DNA of 64,000 nt from Corynebacterium occultum (GTDB lineage Bacteria; Actinomycetota; Actinomycetes; Mycobacteriales; Mycobacteriaceae). The notes under the pieces were generated by a model. The model was not told the DNA's origin. It worked only from the letters and a program-made list of their open reading frames with translations, and did not search any database. The stretch lies in the NCBI RefSeq assembly GCF_009734425.1, contig NZ_CP046455.1:2356001-2420000 (forward strand), written 5' to 3'. Position numbers and translations under genes: made by a program. Positions 43,297 to 54,600 of this stretch are shown here, in pieces; position 1 is the first letter of the stretch, and every line of letters starts with the position of its first letter.

Positions 43297-43923
43297 TTCG
43301 CGGGGTTCCTCATTGACGGTGTTGAGGTACTCGTCTATTTCATTGATCCGCCTGGACTTGACCTGCACCATCTGCTCGGCGATATCACGCAGCCGCAGGG
43401 ACTCCCCCTCAGCCATCAGCTCCTCCGCCAGTTCAATGGAGTCACCGAGCTGCTGCCGGAGCAGCAGCAGGTAAGTCAGTTCATGCTCGCCGCCCCAGCT
43501 GTCATTGAGGTGCTGCAGATCCCCCTGGCTCTGGGGGACCGCCTTGGCGCCGGTGGGGTCAGTGACCTGCATGGCCTCCTTGGCGTGGGTCTCCAGATCC
43601 AGGGGGCTGTTTCCCCACTGTCCTTTCAGCTCATTAAGCTGGATGATCTCATCCTGGGGGCGGGCGACAGCTTTTTCCGCGATGATCCGGACCCCGGGAC
43701 TGAGGTTCTCATCCTCCAGGATCCGCTCCCCCAGGTCAACGGAGGAATGTAGGACCGGCAGAGCCCGGACCATGAACTCCAGGTCCGCAGTGTTCGCCAT
43801 AATGCCGGGTGCAGCAGCGCTGCTTGAAGCACTACCGGGCAGAATGGGAGCTTCGGCAGCACAGGCGGAAAAAGAGAACGCAGCCATGATGGCCAAGAAC
43901 CCTGAGGCGAACACACACTTCAC
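43288..43923 (-). CDS. DUF305-like exported lipoprotein with degenerate metal site
   Basis: A 211-residue protein with a signal peptide and lipobox (FSAC). Two repeats of a four-helix, ferritin-like DUF305 pattern are visible: FMVRALPVLHSSVDLGERIL...IAEKAVARPQDEIIQLNEL and LLLLRQQLGDSIELAEEL...RINEIDEYL. In typical DUF305 proteins each repeat has an M-x2-HH-x2-A motif; here the histidine pairs are replaced (VLHSS; RQQLG), so metal binding is doubtful. GTG start at 43923 with AAGGTG seven bases upstream. Convergent with pncA. Confidence 0.72.
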   Translation of the reverse strand: MKCVFASGFLAIMAAFSFSACAAEAPILPGSASSSAAAPGIMANTADLEFMVRALPVLHSSVDLGERILEDENLSPGVRIIAEKAVARPQDEIIQLNELKGQWGNSPLDLETHAKEAMQVTDPTGAKAVPQSQGDLQHLNDSWGGEHELTYLLLLRQQLGDSIELAEELMAEGESLRLRDIAEQMVQVKSRRINEIDEYLNTVNEEPRELR

Positions 43924-44035
43924 TTTGGGACACCTTGAGTTATCGCTAGGTTAAGGTCTCGCTTAGCTTAGCCAAGTTTCCTCTCAGGTTCCACTTCTTC
44001 CTATAACAGCAGTATAAAAATGTTCAAGCCCCTAT

Positions 44036-45487
44036 TTACAGGGGATAATCCTGATTCGCAGATTCAATGGTGACCCACTTTAACTCAGTGAATTCTTCAA
44101 TAACCTGACGACCATCGAAGTGCCCGTAACCGCTCTGCTTCACCCCGCCGAAGGGGGCATTGGCGTCATTCTGCACGGTGGCACCATTGACATGGACGTG
44201 CCCGGCCTCGATCCGCATCGCAGCCGCCAGAGCCCGGGTGGAATCCCGGCCATGAACCGCCGCCGCCAAACCATATTCAGTGTCATTGGCGGTGTTGATG
44301 GCCTCTTCGAAACCATTGACCCGGACGATGGTGGTGATCGGACCGAAGGTCTCCTCCCGGTAGATGCTCATCCCCGGGGTGACCCGATCCACCACCGTGG
44401 CCGCCATCGCGGCCCCATCGGCCTTGTCCCCGTTGATCAGCTCCGCACCCTTGGCCAGAGCATCATCGATCATCGTGTTGATCCGCTCCCCGGATTCGGC
44501 ACGGTACATCGGGCCGATGGCCACCGCCTCATCCTGGCGGGGATCCCCCGCCTTCAGTTCCGCCACCCGGGCGCTGAACTTGGCCACGAACTCATCCGCG
44601 ATGGATTCATCGACGATGATGCGTTCCGTGGACATGCAGATCTGCCCCTGATACATGAAGGCACCGAAGACCGCCGCCTTGACGGCGCCGTCAACATCAG
44701 CATCATCGAGCAGCACCAGGGGTGCCTTACCGCCGAGCTCCAGCAGGGGCTTCTTCAGGTGACGGCCACAGGTCTCGGCGATTTTGCGACCCACCGCGGT
44801 GGAACCGGTGAAATTGACCCGCCGCACCGCCGGATGGCCGATGACCGCCTCCGCAACTGCGGCAGCATCCTCCGGGGCACTGGAGATGTAGTTCAGCGCT
44901 CCGGCGGGCAGACCAGCCTCATGGAGCACCTCGGTGATGATCTGATGGGAACGGGGACTGCCCTCAGAGGCGCGGAAGACCACGGTGTTGCCACAGACCA
45001 GCGGGTAGGCGATGGAACGCATGCCGAGCACGCCGGGAGCGTTCCAGGGCGCCATGCTGTAGACCACACCGGCGGCCTGCCGAACCGTCATGGAGAAGAC
45101 TCCGGGACGATCGGTGGGGATGGTTTCACCGGTGATGTGGGAGGCGAGACTGGCGGCCTCCCGGAGGCACTGCGTGCTGAGGAAGACATTGAAGTGGGCC
45201 CAGCCGGCGGCCGCGCCGACCTCAGCCACCATGGCGGCCACGAATTCCTCAGCCCGCAGCTCCAGAATGTCAGCGGCGGTGTTGAGGATGGCGCGGCGCT
45301 GACTCGGACCGGTCTGTGACCACTCCTTGAAGGCCTCAGCAGCTGATTCCACAGCGGCCACGGCATCGTCCACGGTGCCTGCTGCAGCGGTGGTCACCAC
45401 TTCCCCACTCAGGGGATGCTGCCTGGTGAAAGTTTCACCGTTGGCGGAATCTCTGGCCTGGTTGTCGATGATCAGCTTGGTTTCCAT
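44036..45487 (-). CDS. Aldehyde dehydrogenase, vanillin/salicylaldehyde type
   Basis: A 483-residue NAD(P)-dependent aldehyde dehydrogenase. Motifs: APWNAPGVLGMRSIAYPL, NFTGSTAVGRKIAE (coenzyme loop), catalytic Glu in LLELGGKAPLVLLDDADVD, catalytic Cys in YQGQICMSTERI, and C-terminal NDANAPFGGVKQSGYGHF. The cysteine loop QGQICMST and overall features match the vanillin dehydrogenase (Vdh) group known from C. glutamicum, so an aromatic aldehyde is a likely substrate. The start at 45487 (METKLIID) is chosen; an in-frame start 33 bases upstream exists. It stands alone, without aromatic-catabolism genes. Confidence 0.88.
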   Translation of the reverse strand: METKLIIDNQARDSANGETFTRQHPLSGEVVTTAAAGTVDDAVAAVESAAEAFKEWSQTGPSQRRAILNTAADILELRAEEFVAAMVAEVGAAAGWAHFNVFLSTQCLREAASLASHITGETIPTDRPGVFSMTVRQAAGVVYSMAPWNAPGVLGMRSIAYPLVCGNTVVFRASEGSPRSHQIITEVLHEAGLPAGALNYISSAPEDAAAVAEAVIGHPAVRRVNFTGSTAVGRKIAETCGRHLKKPLLELGGKAPLVLLDDADVDGAVKAAVFGAFMYQGQICMSTERIIVDESIADEFVAKFSARVAELKAGDPRQDEAVAIGPMYRAESGERINTMIDDALAKGAELINGDKADGAAMAATVVDRVTPGMSIYREETFGPITTIVRVNGFEEAINTANDTEYGLAAAVHGRDSTRALAAAMRIEAGHVHVNGATVQNDANAPFGGVKQSGYGHFDGRQVIEEFTELKWVTIESANQDYPL

Positions 45488-45652
45488 GGTGGGCTCAACC
45501 TTTCTCCGAAAGGGACTCAAAGTCCCTCAGTTTCCACGACGCCCCCCTTCACAGAAGGGCGTAACATATATCACGTTTGGGGTAGAGCCTAATGCAGATC
45601 ACAGGTGGGGCGGGGTGGAATGAGAAAGCTCCGAGCCGCAGCCCCCCCGGAA

Positions 45653-45692
45653 ATATAAAAGCGGATGTCCCACCAAAAGGTGGGCATCCGCT
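45653..45692 (-). terminator. Terminator of the DUF3618 gene
   Basis: AGCGGATGTCCCACC (45660-45674) pairs with GGTGGGCATCCGCT (45679-45692) around AAAA, with one bulge. On the minus strand TTTATATTT follows. Confidence 0.85.
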
Positions 45693-45742
45693 GAGTAGTG
45701 AAATCGTCCCGCCCATGGAAGTAGGGGGAGATCACCGGGAGA

Positions 45743-46027
45743 CTACGGGAGAACGCGCTCGGAGAGCATGCGCTGGATCTCCTTGAGATCATTGGACTTC
45801 TTGCGGGAACGGAACACGGCGAAGACAATGCCACCGACGACCAAGGCACCGACACCAGCCAGGATCTTCTGTACGTTCGGATCCTGCAGCCTGTTGTTGG
45901 CCTGCCGCTTAGCATCATCCATCAGGTTCTGGGGCTTGGTGCGGTCAGCCAGTTCATCAAGGGTGCTGGCCAGCTGACGGCGGGTGCGCTCAATCTCGCG
46001 CTGGATGTCATCGATATTGCGTGCCAC
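45743..46027 (-). CDS. DUF3618 membrane-anchored protein
   Basis: A 94-residue protein: an N-terminal amphipathic coil with IDDIQREIERTRRQLASTLDELADR (the DUF3618 signature, cited in part), a linker (KPQNLMDDAKRQANNRLQD), one transmembrane helix (VGALVVGGIVFAVF) and a basic C-terminal tail. Function is unknown; these small proteins are common in actinobacteria. GTG start at 46027 with GGGAGA six bases upstream. Divergent from bcp. Confidence 0.87.
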   Translation of the reverse strand: MARNIDDIQREIERTRRQLASTLDELADRTKPQNLMDDAKRQANNRLQDPNVQKILAGVGALVVGGIVFAVFRSRKKSNDLKEIQRMLSERVLP

Positions 46028-46160
46028 GAATTTCTCCCGGTTTCATCAGTTCAGATTGTGATCTTTAGTCTGTCACACCTCACGGTAGTTTAACCCAGCC
46101 ACCCCGCGCATGAGGTCCACACGGCGATCACGGGGCTTTTGGGGCGCTAAGCTGGTGGGT

Positions 46161-46637
46161 ATGACTGAATCGATCCGCCTCAACGTCGGGGACCAGGCCC
46201 CCGAGTTCTCACTGCCCAATGACTCCGGAAGCACGACCTCGCTGTCGGACTTCGCTGCCGCCGGTGAGCGTGTATTGGTTTATTTCTACCCGCGGGCCAA
46301 CACCCCGGGCTGTACGAAACAGGCCTGCGATTTCCGGGATTCCCTGGACCAGCTCAATGACCTCGGCATCAAGGTTGTCGGTATTTCACCGGACCAGGCA
46401 GACAAGCTGGAGAAGTTCCGCGGGGACCACGACCTGAACTTCCCGCTGCTCTCCGATGAATCCAAGGAGGTTATGAAGGCCTACGGTGCCTTCGGGGAGA
46501 AGAAGAACTACGGCAAGATCGTGCAGGGCGTGATCCGTTCGACCTTCCTGGTGGAGGCCGATGGCACCCTCAGCCTGGCGATGTATAACGTGCGCGCCAC
46601 CGGACACGTCGCCCGTGTCATCCGGGACCTGCCCTAA
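46161..46637 (+). CDS. bcp: Thioredoxin-dependent thiol peroxidase, peroxiredoxin Q
   Basis: A 158-residue peroxiredoxin reducing peroxides with thioredoxin as donor. The peroxidatic cysteine is in YPRANTPGCTKQACDFRD, with a possible resolving cysteine five residues later. The remaining pattern (VVGISPDQADKLEKF, FPLLSDESKEVMKAYGAF) fits Bcp. TAAGCT at 46148-46153 lies seven bases before the ATG at 46161, so the transcript may be leaderless. It corresponds to Rv2521 upstream of the fatty-acid-synthase region. Confidence 0.92.
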   Translation: MTESIRLNVGDQAPEFSLPNDSGSTTSLSDFAAAGERVLVYFYPRANTPGCTKQACDFRDSLDQLNDLGIKVVGISPDQADKLEKFRGDHDLNFPLLSDESKEVMKAYGAFGEKKNYGKIVQGVIRSTFLVEADGTLSLAMYNVRATGHVARVIRDLP

Positions 46638-46657
46638 AGGACCGGTTGACTGCGCAC

Positions 46658-47338
46658 ATGACGAAGGAGAAACCAGCCCCAGCGGACAGCAGCGGCACCG
46701 AATCCCCCGATCATTCGGAGATTCTGGTCCCGCGGCGACGCCCTGCCCAGCAGCGCAGTCGGGAGCGTTTCAACCGGATCCTCGCCGCCGCCCGCTCGGT
46801 ATTGGTCGACCTCGGTTTCGAGTCCTTCACCTTCGATGAGGTGGCCCGGCGCGCCGAGGTTCCGATCGGCACGCTGTACCAGTTCTTCGCCAATAAATAC
46901 GTGCTGATCTGTGAACTGGACCGCGTGGACACCGCTGAGAATGTGGAGGCGCTGCGCATGTTCTCGGAGCGGGTTCCCACCCCACAGTGGCCGGACATCC
47001 TCGATGAGTTCATCGATCACCTGGCGGTGCTCTGGCGGGATGATCCCTCCCGTCGGGCGGTGTGGCATGCCATTCAGTCCACTCCGGCGACGCGTGCCAC
47101 GGCGGCGGCGACGGAGAAGCAGATGCTGGAGATCATTGCCGCGGTGGTGGAACCCCTGGCCCATGACGCCGGTTATGAGGACCGGATGCAGCTTTCCGGT
47201 CTGCTGGTGCACACCGTCTCCTCATTGTTGAATTATGCGGTGCGTGACATGGCCCGGGATGAGGAACGTTTCAATAGTGTGGTCGGGGAAATCAAGCGGA
47301 TGCTGGTCGCCTACCTCTTCGCCGTCGCCTCAGCTTGA
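46658..47338 (+). CDS. fasR: TetR-family regulator, FasR-like
   Basis: A 226-residue TetR regulator. The DNA-binding domain (about residues 25-85) includes RFNRILAAARSVLVDLG, FTFDEVARRAEVPIGTLYQF and FANKYVLI. The ligand domain has TetR-like helices (FIDHLAVLWRDD, ATEKQMLEIIAAVV). In C. glutamicum, FasR, encoded next to bcp, acpS and fasA, represses fatty-acid synthesis genes in response to acyl-CoA; the same gene order here supports the name. The ATG at 46658 gives MTKEKPAP; a TTG at 46646 with AAAGGA before it is possible. Convergent with acpS with a nine-base overlap. Confidence 0.8.
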   Translation: MTKEKPAPADSSGTESPDHSEILVPRRRPAQQRSRERFNRILAAARSVLVDLGFESFTFDEVARRAEVPIGTLYQFFANKYVLICELDRVDTAENVEALRMFSERVPTPQWPDILDEFIDHLAVLWRDDPSRRAVWHAIQSTPATRATAAATEKQMLEIIAAVVEPLAHDAGYEDRMQLSGLLVHTVSSLLNYAVRDMARDEERFNSVVGEIKRMLVAYLFAVASA

Positions 47339-47752
47339 GCTCAAGCGGGGGTGCTGCAGGGTGATCAGGCAGCTGGCGGTGGCGTAGTCCCCGTCGTGGC
47401 TGATGCTGAGGGCGCTGTGGATCTCTCCGAGGGAGTCGTGGACCGCACGGGCCACTGCACCCCGCGGTTCCATCATCACCCGCCCCCAGCGGTCGGGGCG
47501 GACCTCCAGCTCCTGCCAGGGCACCTGATCCGGGCCCATCACCGGTGGGCGGCCGTAGAGGGCCTGGGACCAGGCTTTGATGAAGGCCTCCTTCGCTGCC
47601 CACCGTCCGGCCAGGTGGGTTGCGCGTTCCGGTTTTCCGGCTGCCACCCGCAGCTCGGTGGCGGAAAATACACTTTCGAAGGTGCTGCCCGGCCGTGCCA
47701 GCTGTTCGGCGAAGGCGGGGATGTGCACCAGATCCACTCCGATATAGGTCAC
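47330..47752 (-). CDS. acpS: Holo-[acyl-carrier-protein] synthase
   Basis: A 140-residue phosphopantetheinyl transferase that loads 4'-phosphopantetheine from CoA onto the carrier-protein serine. Family motifs are GVDLVHIPAF (Mg-binding Asp) and AGRWAAKEAFIKAW (Glu and Lys), with SALSISHDGDYATA near the end. The nearby FAS-I polypeptide has no phosphopantetheinyl transferase domain of its own, so this enzyme must activate it. GTG start at 47752. The gene order acpS-fas is as in mycobacteria (Rv2523c-Rv2524c). Confidence 0.93.
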   Translation of the reverse strand: MTYIGVDLVHIPAFAEQLARPGSTFESVFSATELRVAAGKPERATHLAGRWAAKEAFIKAWSQALYGRPPVMGPDQVPWQELEVRPDRWGRVMMEPRGAVARAVHDSLGEIHSALSISHDGDYATASCLITLQHPRLSSS

Positions 47753-47858
47753 TTGTCCATCATTTCATGACGGTGCGGGGGAATCCGAAGCACGGGGTGT
47801 GACGGAGGGACTATCATCTGCAGGGAAATAACCGCGGATCTAGGGGAATCAGGCAGCC

Positions 47859-48527
47859 ATGAGTGGGTTCTGGGGAAAACTCTTCCGCCGCAGGCAGGGC
47901 GATGATACCACGTTGCTGTCCCAGAAACGCAGCACGCTCGCCATTTCCCGGGCGCAGGCTTATGCGCGGGAACGCGGTTGGGTGTTCACCGAGCAGCAGG
48001 AGCAGGTGCTCAGTGACACGCTGCAGAACTTGAGCCAGTTCGGTTTCCACCCCGGCACCCCGATCGACATCGCATATGTGGCCTACCACTGCCAGGGCGG
48101 GCTTGCCCGTTTCATGGCGCAGCCCTGCCGGGAGCTGCTGAAGCTGCGTGGCCCGGAGCTGGAGCCGCTGTTCAACCGGGTGCTGCTGCCGGATGTGTAC
48201 GCCCCCGGGGAGGAGGATGCCTATGTGGACCTGCTCTGGGAGGCGGTTTCGGCGGCGGAGACCTCCGAGTATCTCAGTAATGTCAGTGCCACGATGGATT
48301 TTTCCCACACCCGCCGTGGCACTTTGAGCTACACCTTCGCCCAGCGCCGGGTCACCCACCATATCCGGCTGCATCTGCCGCATGGGGATCCGGATGTGGT
48401 TGCGGAGATCGCCGCGAATATCAGCCCCGCCCACTTCGATCTCATCTCGGATGGGGAGAGTTTCTACTGCTGGGTGCGTAGCCGCAGCACCAGGGATTTC
48501 CTGGCGCTGCTGCAGGAAGAGGAGTAG
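47859..48527 (+). CDS. Conserved protein of unknown function
   Basis: A 222-residue soluble protein without signal peptide or membrane segments. The N-terminus is basic (MSGFWGKLFRRRQGDD); the rest is mixed alpha/beta with several aromatic and tryptophan positions (HCQGGLARFMAQPCRELLKL, RVTHHIRLHLPHGDPDVVAE, FYCWVRSRSTRDFL). No catalytic motif is recognised. It lies between acpS and fas on the opposite strand and ends at a strong shared terminator, which separates it from fas. Codon use is like that of its neighbours, so it is likely a real gene. Confidence 0.8.
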   Translation: MSGFWGKLFRRRQGDDTTLLSQKRSTLAISRAQAYARERGWVFTEQQEQVLSDTLQNLSQFGFHPGTPIDIAYVAYHCQGGLARFMAQPCRELLKLRGPELEPLFNRVLLPDVYAPGEEDAYVDLLWEAVSAAETSEYLSNVSATMDFSHTRRGTLSYTFAQRRVTHHIRLHLPHGDPDVVAEIAANISPAHFDLISDGESFYCWVRSRSTRDFLALLQEEE

Positions 48528-48536
48528 CCGACGGGA

Positions 48537-48588
48537 AAGCCCCACCCCGCGGTGAGAACCTTCCAATTCTCACTGCGGGGTGGGGCTT
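48537..48588. terminator. Strong bidirectional terminator between the conserved gene and fas
   Basis: AAGCCCCACCCCGC (48537-48550) pairs perfectly with 48575-48588, with an inner GTGAGAA/TTCTCAC stem. Convergent genes end 10 and 20 bases away. Confidence 0.8.
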
Positions 48589-48607
48589 ACAGGGGGACAG
48601 CTGAAAT

Positions 48608-51600
48608 TTACTTCAGCTCATCACCGGTGCGCAGGGTGCCGTCCTTGAGGCGGGCATCCGCGTCCAGCAGGACCGCTGCCTCGCGTTCCTTGACGGCGTC
48701 ACCGGTACCACCCAGGTTGCGGTCCGCGGGGCGCTCGTAGAGGGCGGCCTGGCCGATCATGCCGGAGAGGATGCGGCGCAGGCCGGCGTCCTCACGCTGT
48801 CCGGCGCGTTCCTGCCAGGTCTGAACGGCGTCCTCGCCACGGGCCTGGCGCAGGGCCTCCACGAAGGCACCCTGGTGGACCAGGGCGACCAGGGCGGAGA
48901 CGTGGCCGAAGCCCAGGGAGGTGATCAGACCGGCCTTGGGTGCCTTGGCGGACAGGTCCAGCGGCTTGCGCAGCCAGACCAGGTGCTCGTGGCGGGCCAG
49001 AACCGGGTCGACACAGTCCAGGGAACGGTTCGCCGGGACCTGGCCGGTGCGCAGCACCTGCAGCAGTCCAGCCATCTGGAAGGCGGCGGCGCCACCCTTG
49101 GCGTGGCCGGTCAGCGTCTTCTGGGAGATGACGTAGAGCGGGTTGCCCTCGGCACGCCCCATGGAGGCGGCGATGCGCTCGTGCAGGTCCGACTCATTCG
49201 GGTCATTGGCGTTGGTGGAGGTGTCGTGCTTGGAGATGATGGAGATCTCGTTGACACCGACACCCACCGCTGCCAGGGACTGCGCCAGGCGGGAGTCCAT
49301 GCCACCGCGGGCGGCGGACAGGGCTCCCAGGCCCGGGGCGGGGATGGAGGTGTGGGCGCCGTCCGCGAAGGACTCGGCGAAGCCCAGCACACCCAGGACC
49401 GGCAGCCCCAGGTCGGCGGCCAGGGAGGCGCGGGCGACCAGGATGGTGCCGCCACCCTCGGACTCGATGAAGCCGGCACGACGACGGTCGTTGGCGCGGG
49501 AGAAGAAGCGGTGCTCGACACCCTTGCCCTCGAGTTCCGCGGAGTCGGCGGTGGCCGCCATGTCACCGAAGCCGGTGATGCCCTCGATGGAGAGGTCATC
49601 CAGGCCACCGGCGACGACGAAGTCAGCCTTGCCGACACGGATCTTGTCCATGGCCTCTTCCACGGATACCGCTGCGGTGGCGCAGGCGGCGACGGGGTGG
49701 ATCATCTGACCGTAACCACCGACGTAGGACTGCATGACGTGTGCGGCAACGACGTTCGGCAGGGCTTCCTGCAGGATGTCGTTGGCACGCGGCTCAGCCA
49801 GGAGACCGTCGATGTAGAGCGAACGCATGGATTCCACGCCACCCATGCCGGTGCCCTGGGTGGAGGACACCCGGGCGGGGTGCAGCTCGGAGAGCAGTTC
49901 CGCCGGGGTGAAGCCGGAGGAGAGGAAGGCGTCGACGGTGCAGACCAGGTTCCACAGGGCAAGACGATCGAGGTTGTCGATCATGTCGGCCGGGATGCCG
50001 TAGACGGCGGGGTCGAAGCCCTCCGGGATCTGGCCACCGACGAAGCGGGACATGGCCATGCGGCGCGGCACGCGGATGGCGGAACCGGCGTGGCGGACCA
50101 CGGTCCACTCCCCTGCTTCGGCGTCGAAGTAGGCGGAGGTGTTGTCCGGCTCGGAGTCCACGAAGGTCTTCGCGGTGGCCTTGTCGGACACGTTGAAGGT
50201 CAGGTCGCGGTCGAGGTAGACGGTGGTCAGTTCCGGTGCGAGGTTGTTGACCATGCCGAAGTCGTCGTGGTAGCGACGGACACCGACCTTGGCCATGACC
50301 TCCTCGTGGAAGCGCTCGTAGATCTCCTCCTCCGGGACCTCATTGTCCTCGGCGTCGTACCAGCCGGGCTTGGGGTCGGTGTCCCAGTGGATCAGACCCA
50401 TGGTCCAGGCCAGCTCGGTGACACCGGCGGCGGAGAGCTCGCCGTTGAGCTCGGCGTCGAAGCGGGTACGTGCGGAGCCCAGGGGGCCCAGCTCGCCGAC
50501 ACCGACGATGACGATCATGTCCTCGAGATCCTGGGTGACCTGACCGGAGAACTCCGGGGTGGTCACCGGCAGGCGGCGGTAAGGCGTCGGCAGGGCGACG
50601 ATGCTGCGCGGTGCCTCAACCTCCTCGACCGTTGCGGCGGCGGCCTGTTCGGCTGCCTCGCGGGCCATGTCGGCGAGGTTGATGTCGGCCTCGCCCAGAC
50701 CACCGGTGAAGTCAACGGTGACCGGGGACTGTGCGGCCTCGGCACGAACCTCCGTGGTGGCCTGGCTGACCAGCAGCTCGGCGATCTCGTTGGTGGCGTA
50801 GGTGCGGACACCCTTTGCCTCGACGGCCTCCACCATGGGGTCGTTGCCGCCCATGAGGCCGGTGCCGCGGACCCAACCGATCAGGGCGTGCACCAGGGAG
50901 GTGCGCTCACCCCAGACGGTTTCGGCATGCCAGCGGGTGACCACGGCATCCAGGGCGGCCTTGGACTCGCCGTAGGCACCGTCGCCACCGAAGCGGCCCC
51001 GGTTCGGGGAGCCCGGCAGAACCACGTGCAGACGGTGGTCGACGTTGATGTCCCCACCCAGGGTGGAAAGCCCGGAGATCAGGCGTTCCACGGCCCAGAG
51101 CAGCAGACGCATCTGGGATTCGGCCTGCGGTCCGGCGTCAGCCAGGGTGCCCTGGACGCGGGGTGCGGCGAAGGGGAAGAGCAGGCTCGGGATCAGCGCC
51201 GGCTTGGTGACCTTGCGCTGGCCGTTGACGGTGGCGGACTGCTCCGCCCCGATCCACTCGATGACGGCATCGAGATCGGTGTAGGAGGAGAGATTGGCCG
51301 GGACGATCCACAGGGCTGCCTTGCCTCGAGCGGAGGTGGCGTAGAGCTCCTTGTAGAAGCTCAGGCGCTTGTGGTTCAGGTTGGAGGTGGTGACCACGAC
51401 GGTGGCACCCCCGGCCAGCAGCTCCTCGGTGACAGCCGCGGCAATGGAGTTCGGGGAGGCGCCGGTGACCACGGCGACATCCTCGGTGTACTCCAGCTCC
51501 GGGACCTCGCGGGCAGCGGCGGCCAGTTCCTTCAGGCCGAGGTACTCAGCCTGCTTTGCGACGGCCTCACCGGCACCGCTGACATCGACGTCGGCGGCAT

Positions 51601-54600
51601 CCAGCTCGCCCAGGGCGATGCGGCTGAGGTCCTCACGTGCGGAGGCCCAGCGGTCATCGATGAGCACGGCGCGCTCCGCGTCGAAGGAGGGTGCGACCTG
51701 ACGCGGCCAGTCGGAGCCCAGTTCACGGGAAACCAGGTCGTAGAGGGCGTTGTCGGCGTCCTCATCCTCCAGGTCCTCGGCGTAGTCGACGGTGTCCAGA
51801 CCCAGCTGGGACAGGATGGTGCGGGCGGTCTCCGCCAGCACACCTGCCTTGCCGGTGACCTGCTCGGCGAACTCACCCAGGGCGGCGGAATCGACGACCC
51901 CACCTGCTGCGCCACCTGCGGAGGGCAGGGACACACCCACACCCTGCTTGGCGGCGACGGCCTGCACGGCGGCGTCGATAAGCTGATCCAGCTCGGCGGC
52001 ACTGCCCGGGGAGGCCGGTGCCAGGGAGGCCAGGTCGCCACCCCGCAGCGAAGCGCCTTCACGGGAACCGATGACCACCTCGGCGACGACATGGTTGGCC
52101 CAGCCCTGGCCCAGTTCCCAGGTGCCGGTGACGCGCTCGGCGATGTAGTTCGGCTTCTTGCCGGTCGGGCCGGTGATGCGACGCAGGGCGTCGGCGGCGG
52201 AATCGCCCAGCACCGGACCGAAGGCCTTGTAGCCCTTGGCCATCTTGGAGACGGTGACCTTCAGGTCACCCAGCTCCGCGTCGGCGGCACCGTCAATGGC
52301 GCCCAGGCCGAACTCCACACCCAGGTCCAGCAGCAGCTGGTTACGGCGGGAGGAGACACCCTCGACGAGGGTTTCGATGGAGTCGGTGGCACCCATCTGG
52401 TCGGGACGTACCTTGGTCCAGATGGCGATGAGCATCTCGGTGGCGTCCGAGGGGGTGAACTCGATGTCCGCGGGACGGGCACCACCGGCAGCCGGGGCAG
52501 GGGTGGGTGCCGCGGTCTCGGTGGGTGCCGGGGCGGCGACGGCCGCCGGAGCCTCATCGGCAACCGGTGCGGCTTCCTCAACGACCTCGCGCACGATCTC
52601 ATCGGTGGCGAAGACGGTGGAACGGTCACGCTCGACGTTGAGGACCTCGATATCGGCATCGTGGTACTTCGGCAGTGCCAGGGTGCCACCCATCATGTTG
52701 GCCAGGGTCGGGGCGGCGCCGACGCCGACCTCGACGAAGCGCTCGACACCCAGGCCACCATTCTCGACCGAGCGGATCAGCAGATCCTGGGTCTCGATCC
52801 AGCGGACCGGGGAGGCGAACTGCCAGGCCAGCAACTCAATCAGCAGGACTCGTGCCAGGGCCAGCTCATCCTGGGAACGCTCCTTGAAGTTGTCCAGGAT
52901 ATCGCGCAGCAGCGGGGACTCCGCAACCTTGAGCATGTCCTCGATGAAATCGCGGCTCAGCTCAAAGGGACGGGCCACCAGGTTCGGGATGTAGCGGCCG
53001 AGCAGGACGTCCAGGTCGAACTCATGCGGCAGCAGGGAATCCAGGTGCTGGCGGAAGTCATCCACACCATCACGCAGGTGGGAGGAGTGGAAGGGCACGT
53101 CGATGCCCGGGATCATGACCAGGGCACGCTGGCCCGGGCCACGCTTCTCGGCCTCGGCTGCCAGTGCGGCCAGGCCCTTGCGGGTGCCGGCGATGGCGTA
53201 CTGCTTGCCCAGCAGGTTGTGGTTGACGATCTCGAGGAACTCACCGGAGGCTTCGGCGACCTGGTTGATGAAGTCGTGGACCTCCTTGGCGGCGACATCA
53301 TTGACCCGGATACCGATCTTGTGGGGGCGCAGCGCACCCAGACCGTAGTTGGAGTTGCCCTTCTCATCGCGCTCGACCAGGCGGTGCATGGTCAGGCCGC
53401 GGCGGTAGACGATCTCCACGACGGACTCCAGGGTCAGCACACCGGAGTAGGCGGCCAGGGCGTTGTACTCACCGACGGAGTGGCCGGCGAAGAAGGCCCG
53501 CTGGTTGAGGGCGGAGGACTCCGCCATCTCAGCAACCTGGGCGACACCGAGGGTGGCCATGGCGACCTGGGTGAACTGGGTCAGGAAGAGCACCCCGTCC
53601 GGGTGGTGGAAGCGCTCCCCGTTGACCCACACCTCGGTCGGGTTGTTCTGGACGATCTCCAGGACGGAGAAGCCCAGCTTCTGGCGGGTGTGGCGGTCCG
53701 CACGGTCCCACGCGTCGCGGGCGGCGGCGGAGGAGGCGCGGGAGTCCATGCCCATCCCCTGGGACTGGATGCCCTGACCCGGGAAGGCGTAGAAGGTCTT
53801 CGGGGCGGCCATGACCGCGGTGGCGGTCAGGACCAGGTTGCCGTTGACGGCGGCGGTGACGGAACGAACCTCACCGCGGCCCGGTCGGTCGTCGACACCC
53901 CCGCGTTCCACGGTGAACTCGATGACCTCGCCCGGCAGGACCGGGGCGAGCATGGTGGCGGTGTACTCGACAACCTCGCCCGGGGCGGTGGTGCCGGTCT
54001 CCTCCTCGGAGAAGCCACCGGCAGCGATCAGTTCGCCGATCGCGGAGGTCCACATGCCGTGGACGATGACGCCCGGCAGACCTGCCAGGCCGGCGGCGAC
54101 ATCAGAGACGTGGATCGGGTTGCGGTCACCGGAGACCACGGCGAAGGGGCGCATGCTCGAAGGTGCGGTGACCTTGGCATAAGCGCGGAAGCTGCGCGGG
54201 GTGTCCACCACGGACGGCAGCGCCGAGGTGTTGGTGCGGGCGACGGAGTCCCCCTTGCGGCCGGCGATCGCGAAACGCTCGGAAAGGGTGGCCAGCTGGG
54301 AACGGCCCACGGCGATCTTGGCGCGGACGACGACCAGTCGACCCATGTCGGTGTCGGCGACCTCATCGGCGGTGGCGGTGACCTTCAGCTCGACCGGACC
54401 ATTGTTCAGGTTCGGCAGCTCATCGAGCATGGTGATGTGGTGCTCGAGGTGCACCAGGGAGAGCATGCCCTCAACCACGGAGGCCGAGTCGGTGCCCGGG
54501 ACGATGGCGGAGTTCACGGCGGCGAACACGGCCGGCCAGGCACGGCCGACCAGCACATCCGGGGCGGTCTGGCGGGCGGTGATGGAGGAAGGCAGGTGAC

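Noticed and set aside
47333..47346. Palindrome GCTTGAGCTCAAGC at the fasR/acpS overlap as a terminator
   Set aside because: Only 14 bp, without loop or U-tract. It can be explained by codon choice at the two gene ends.
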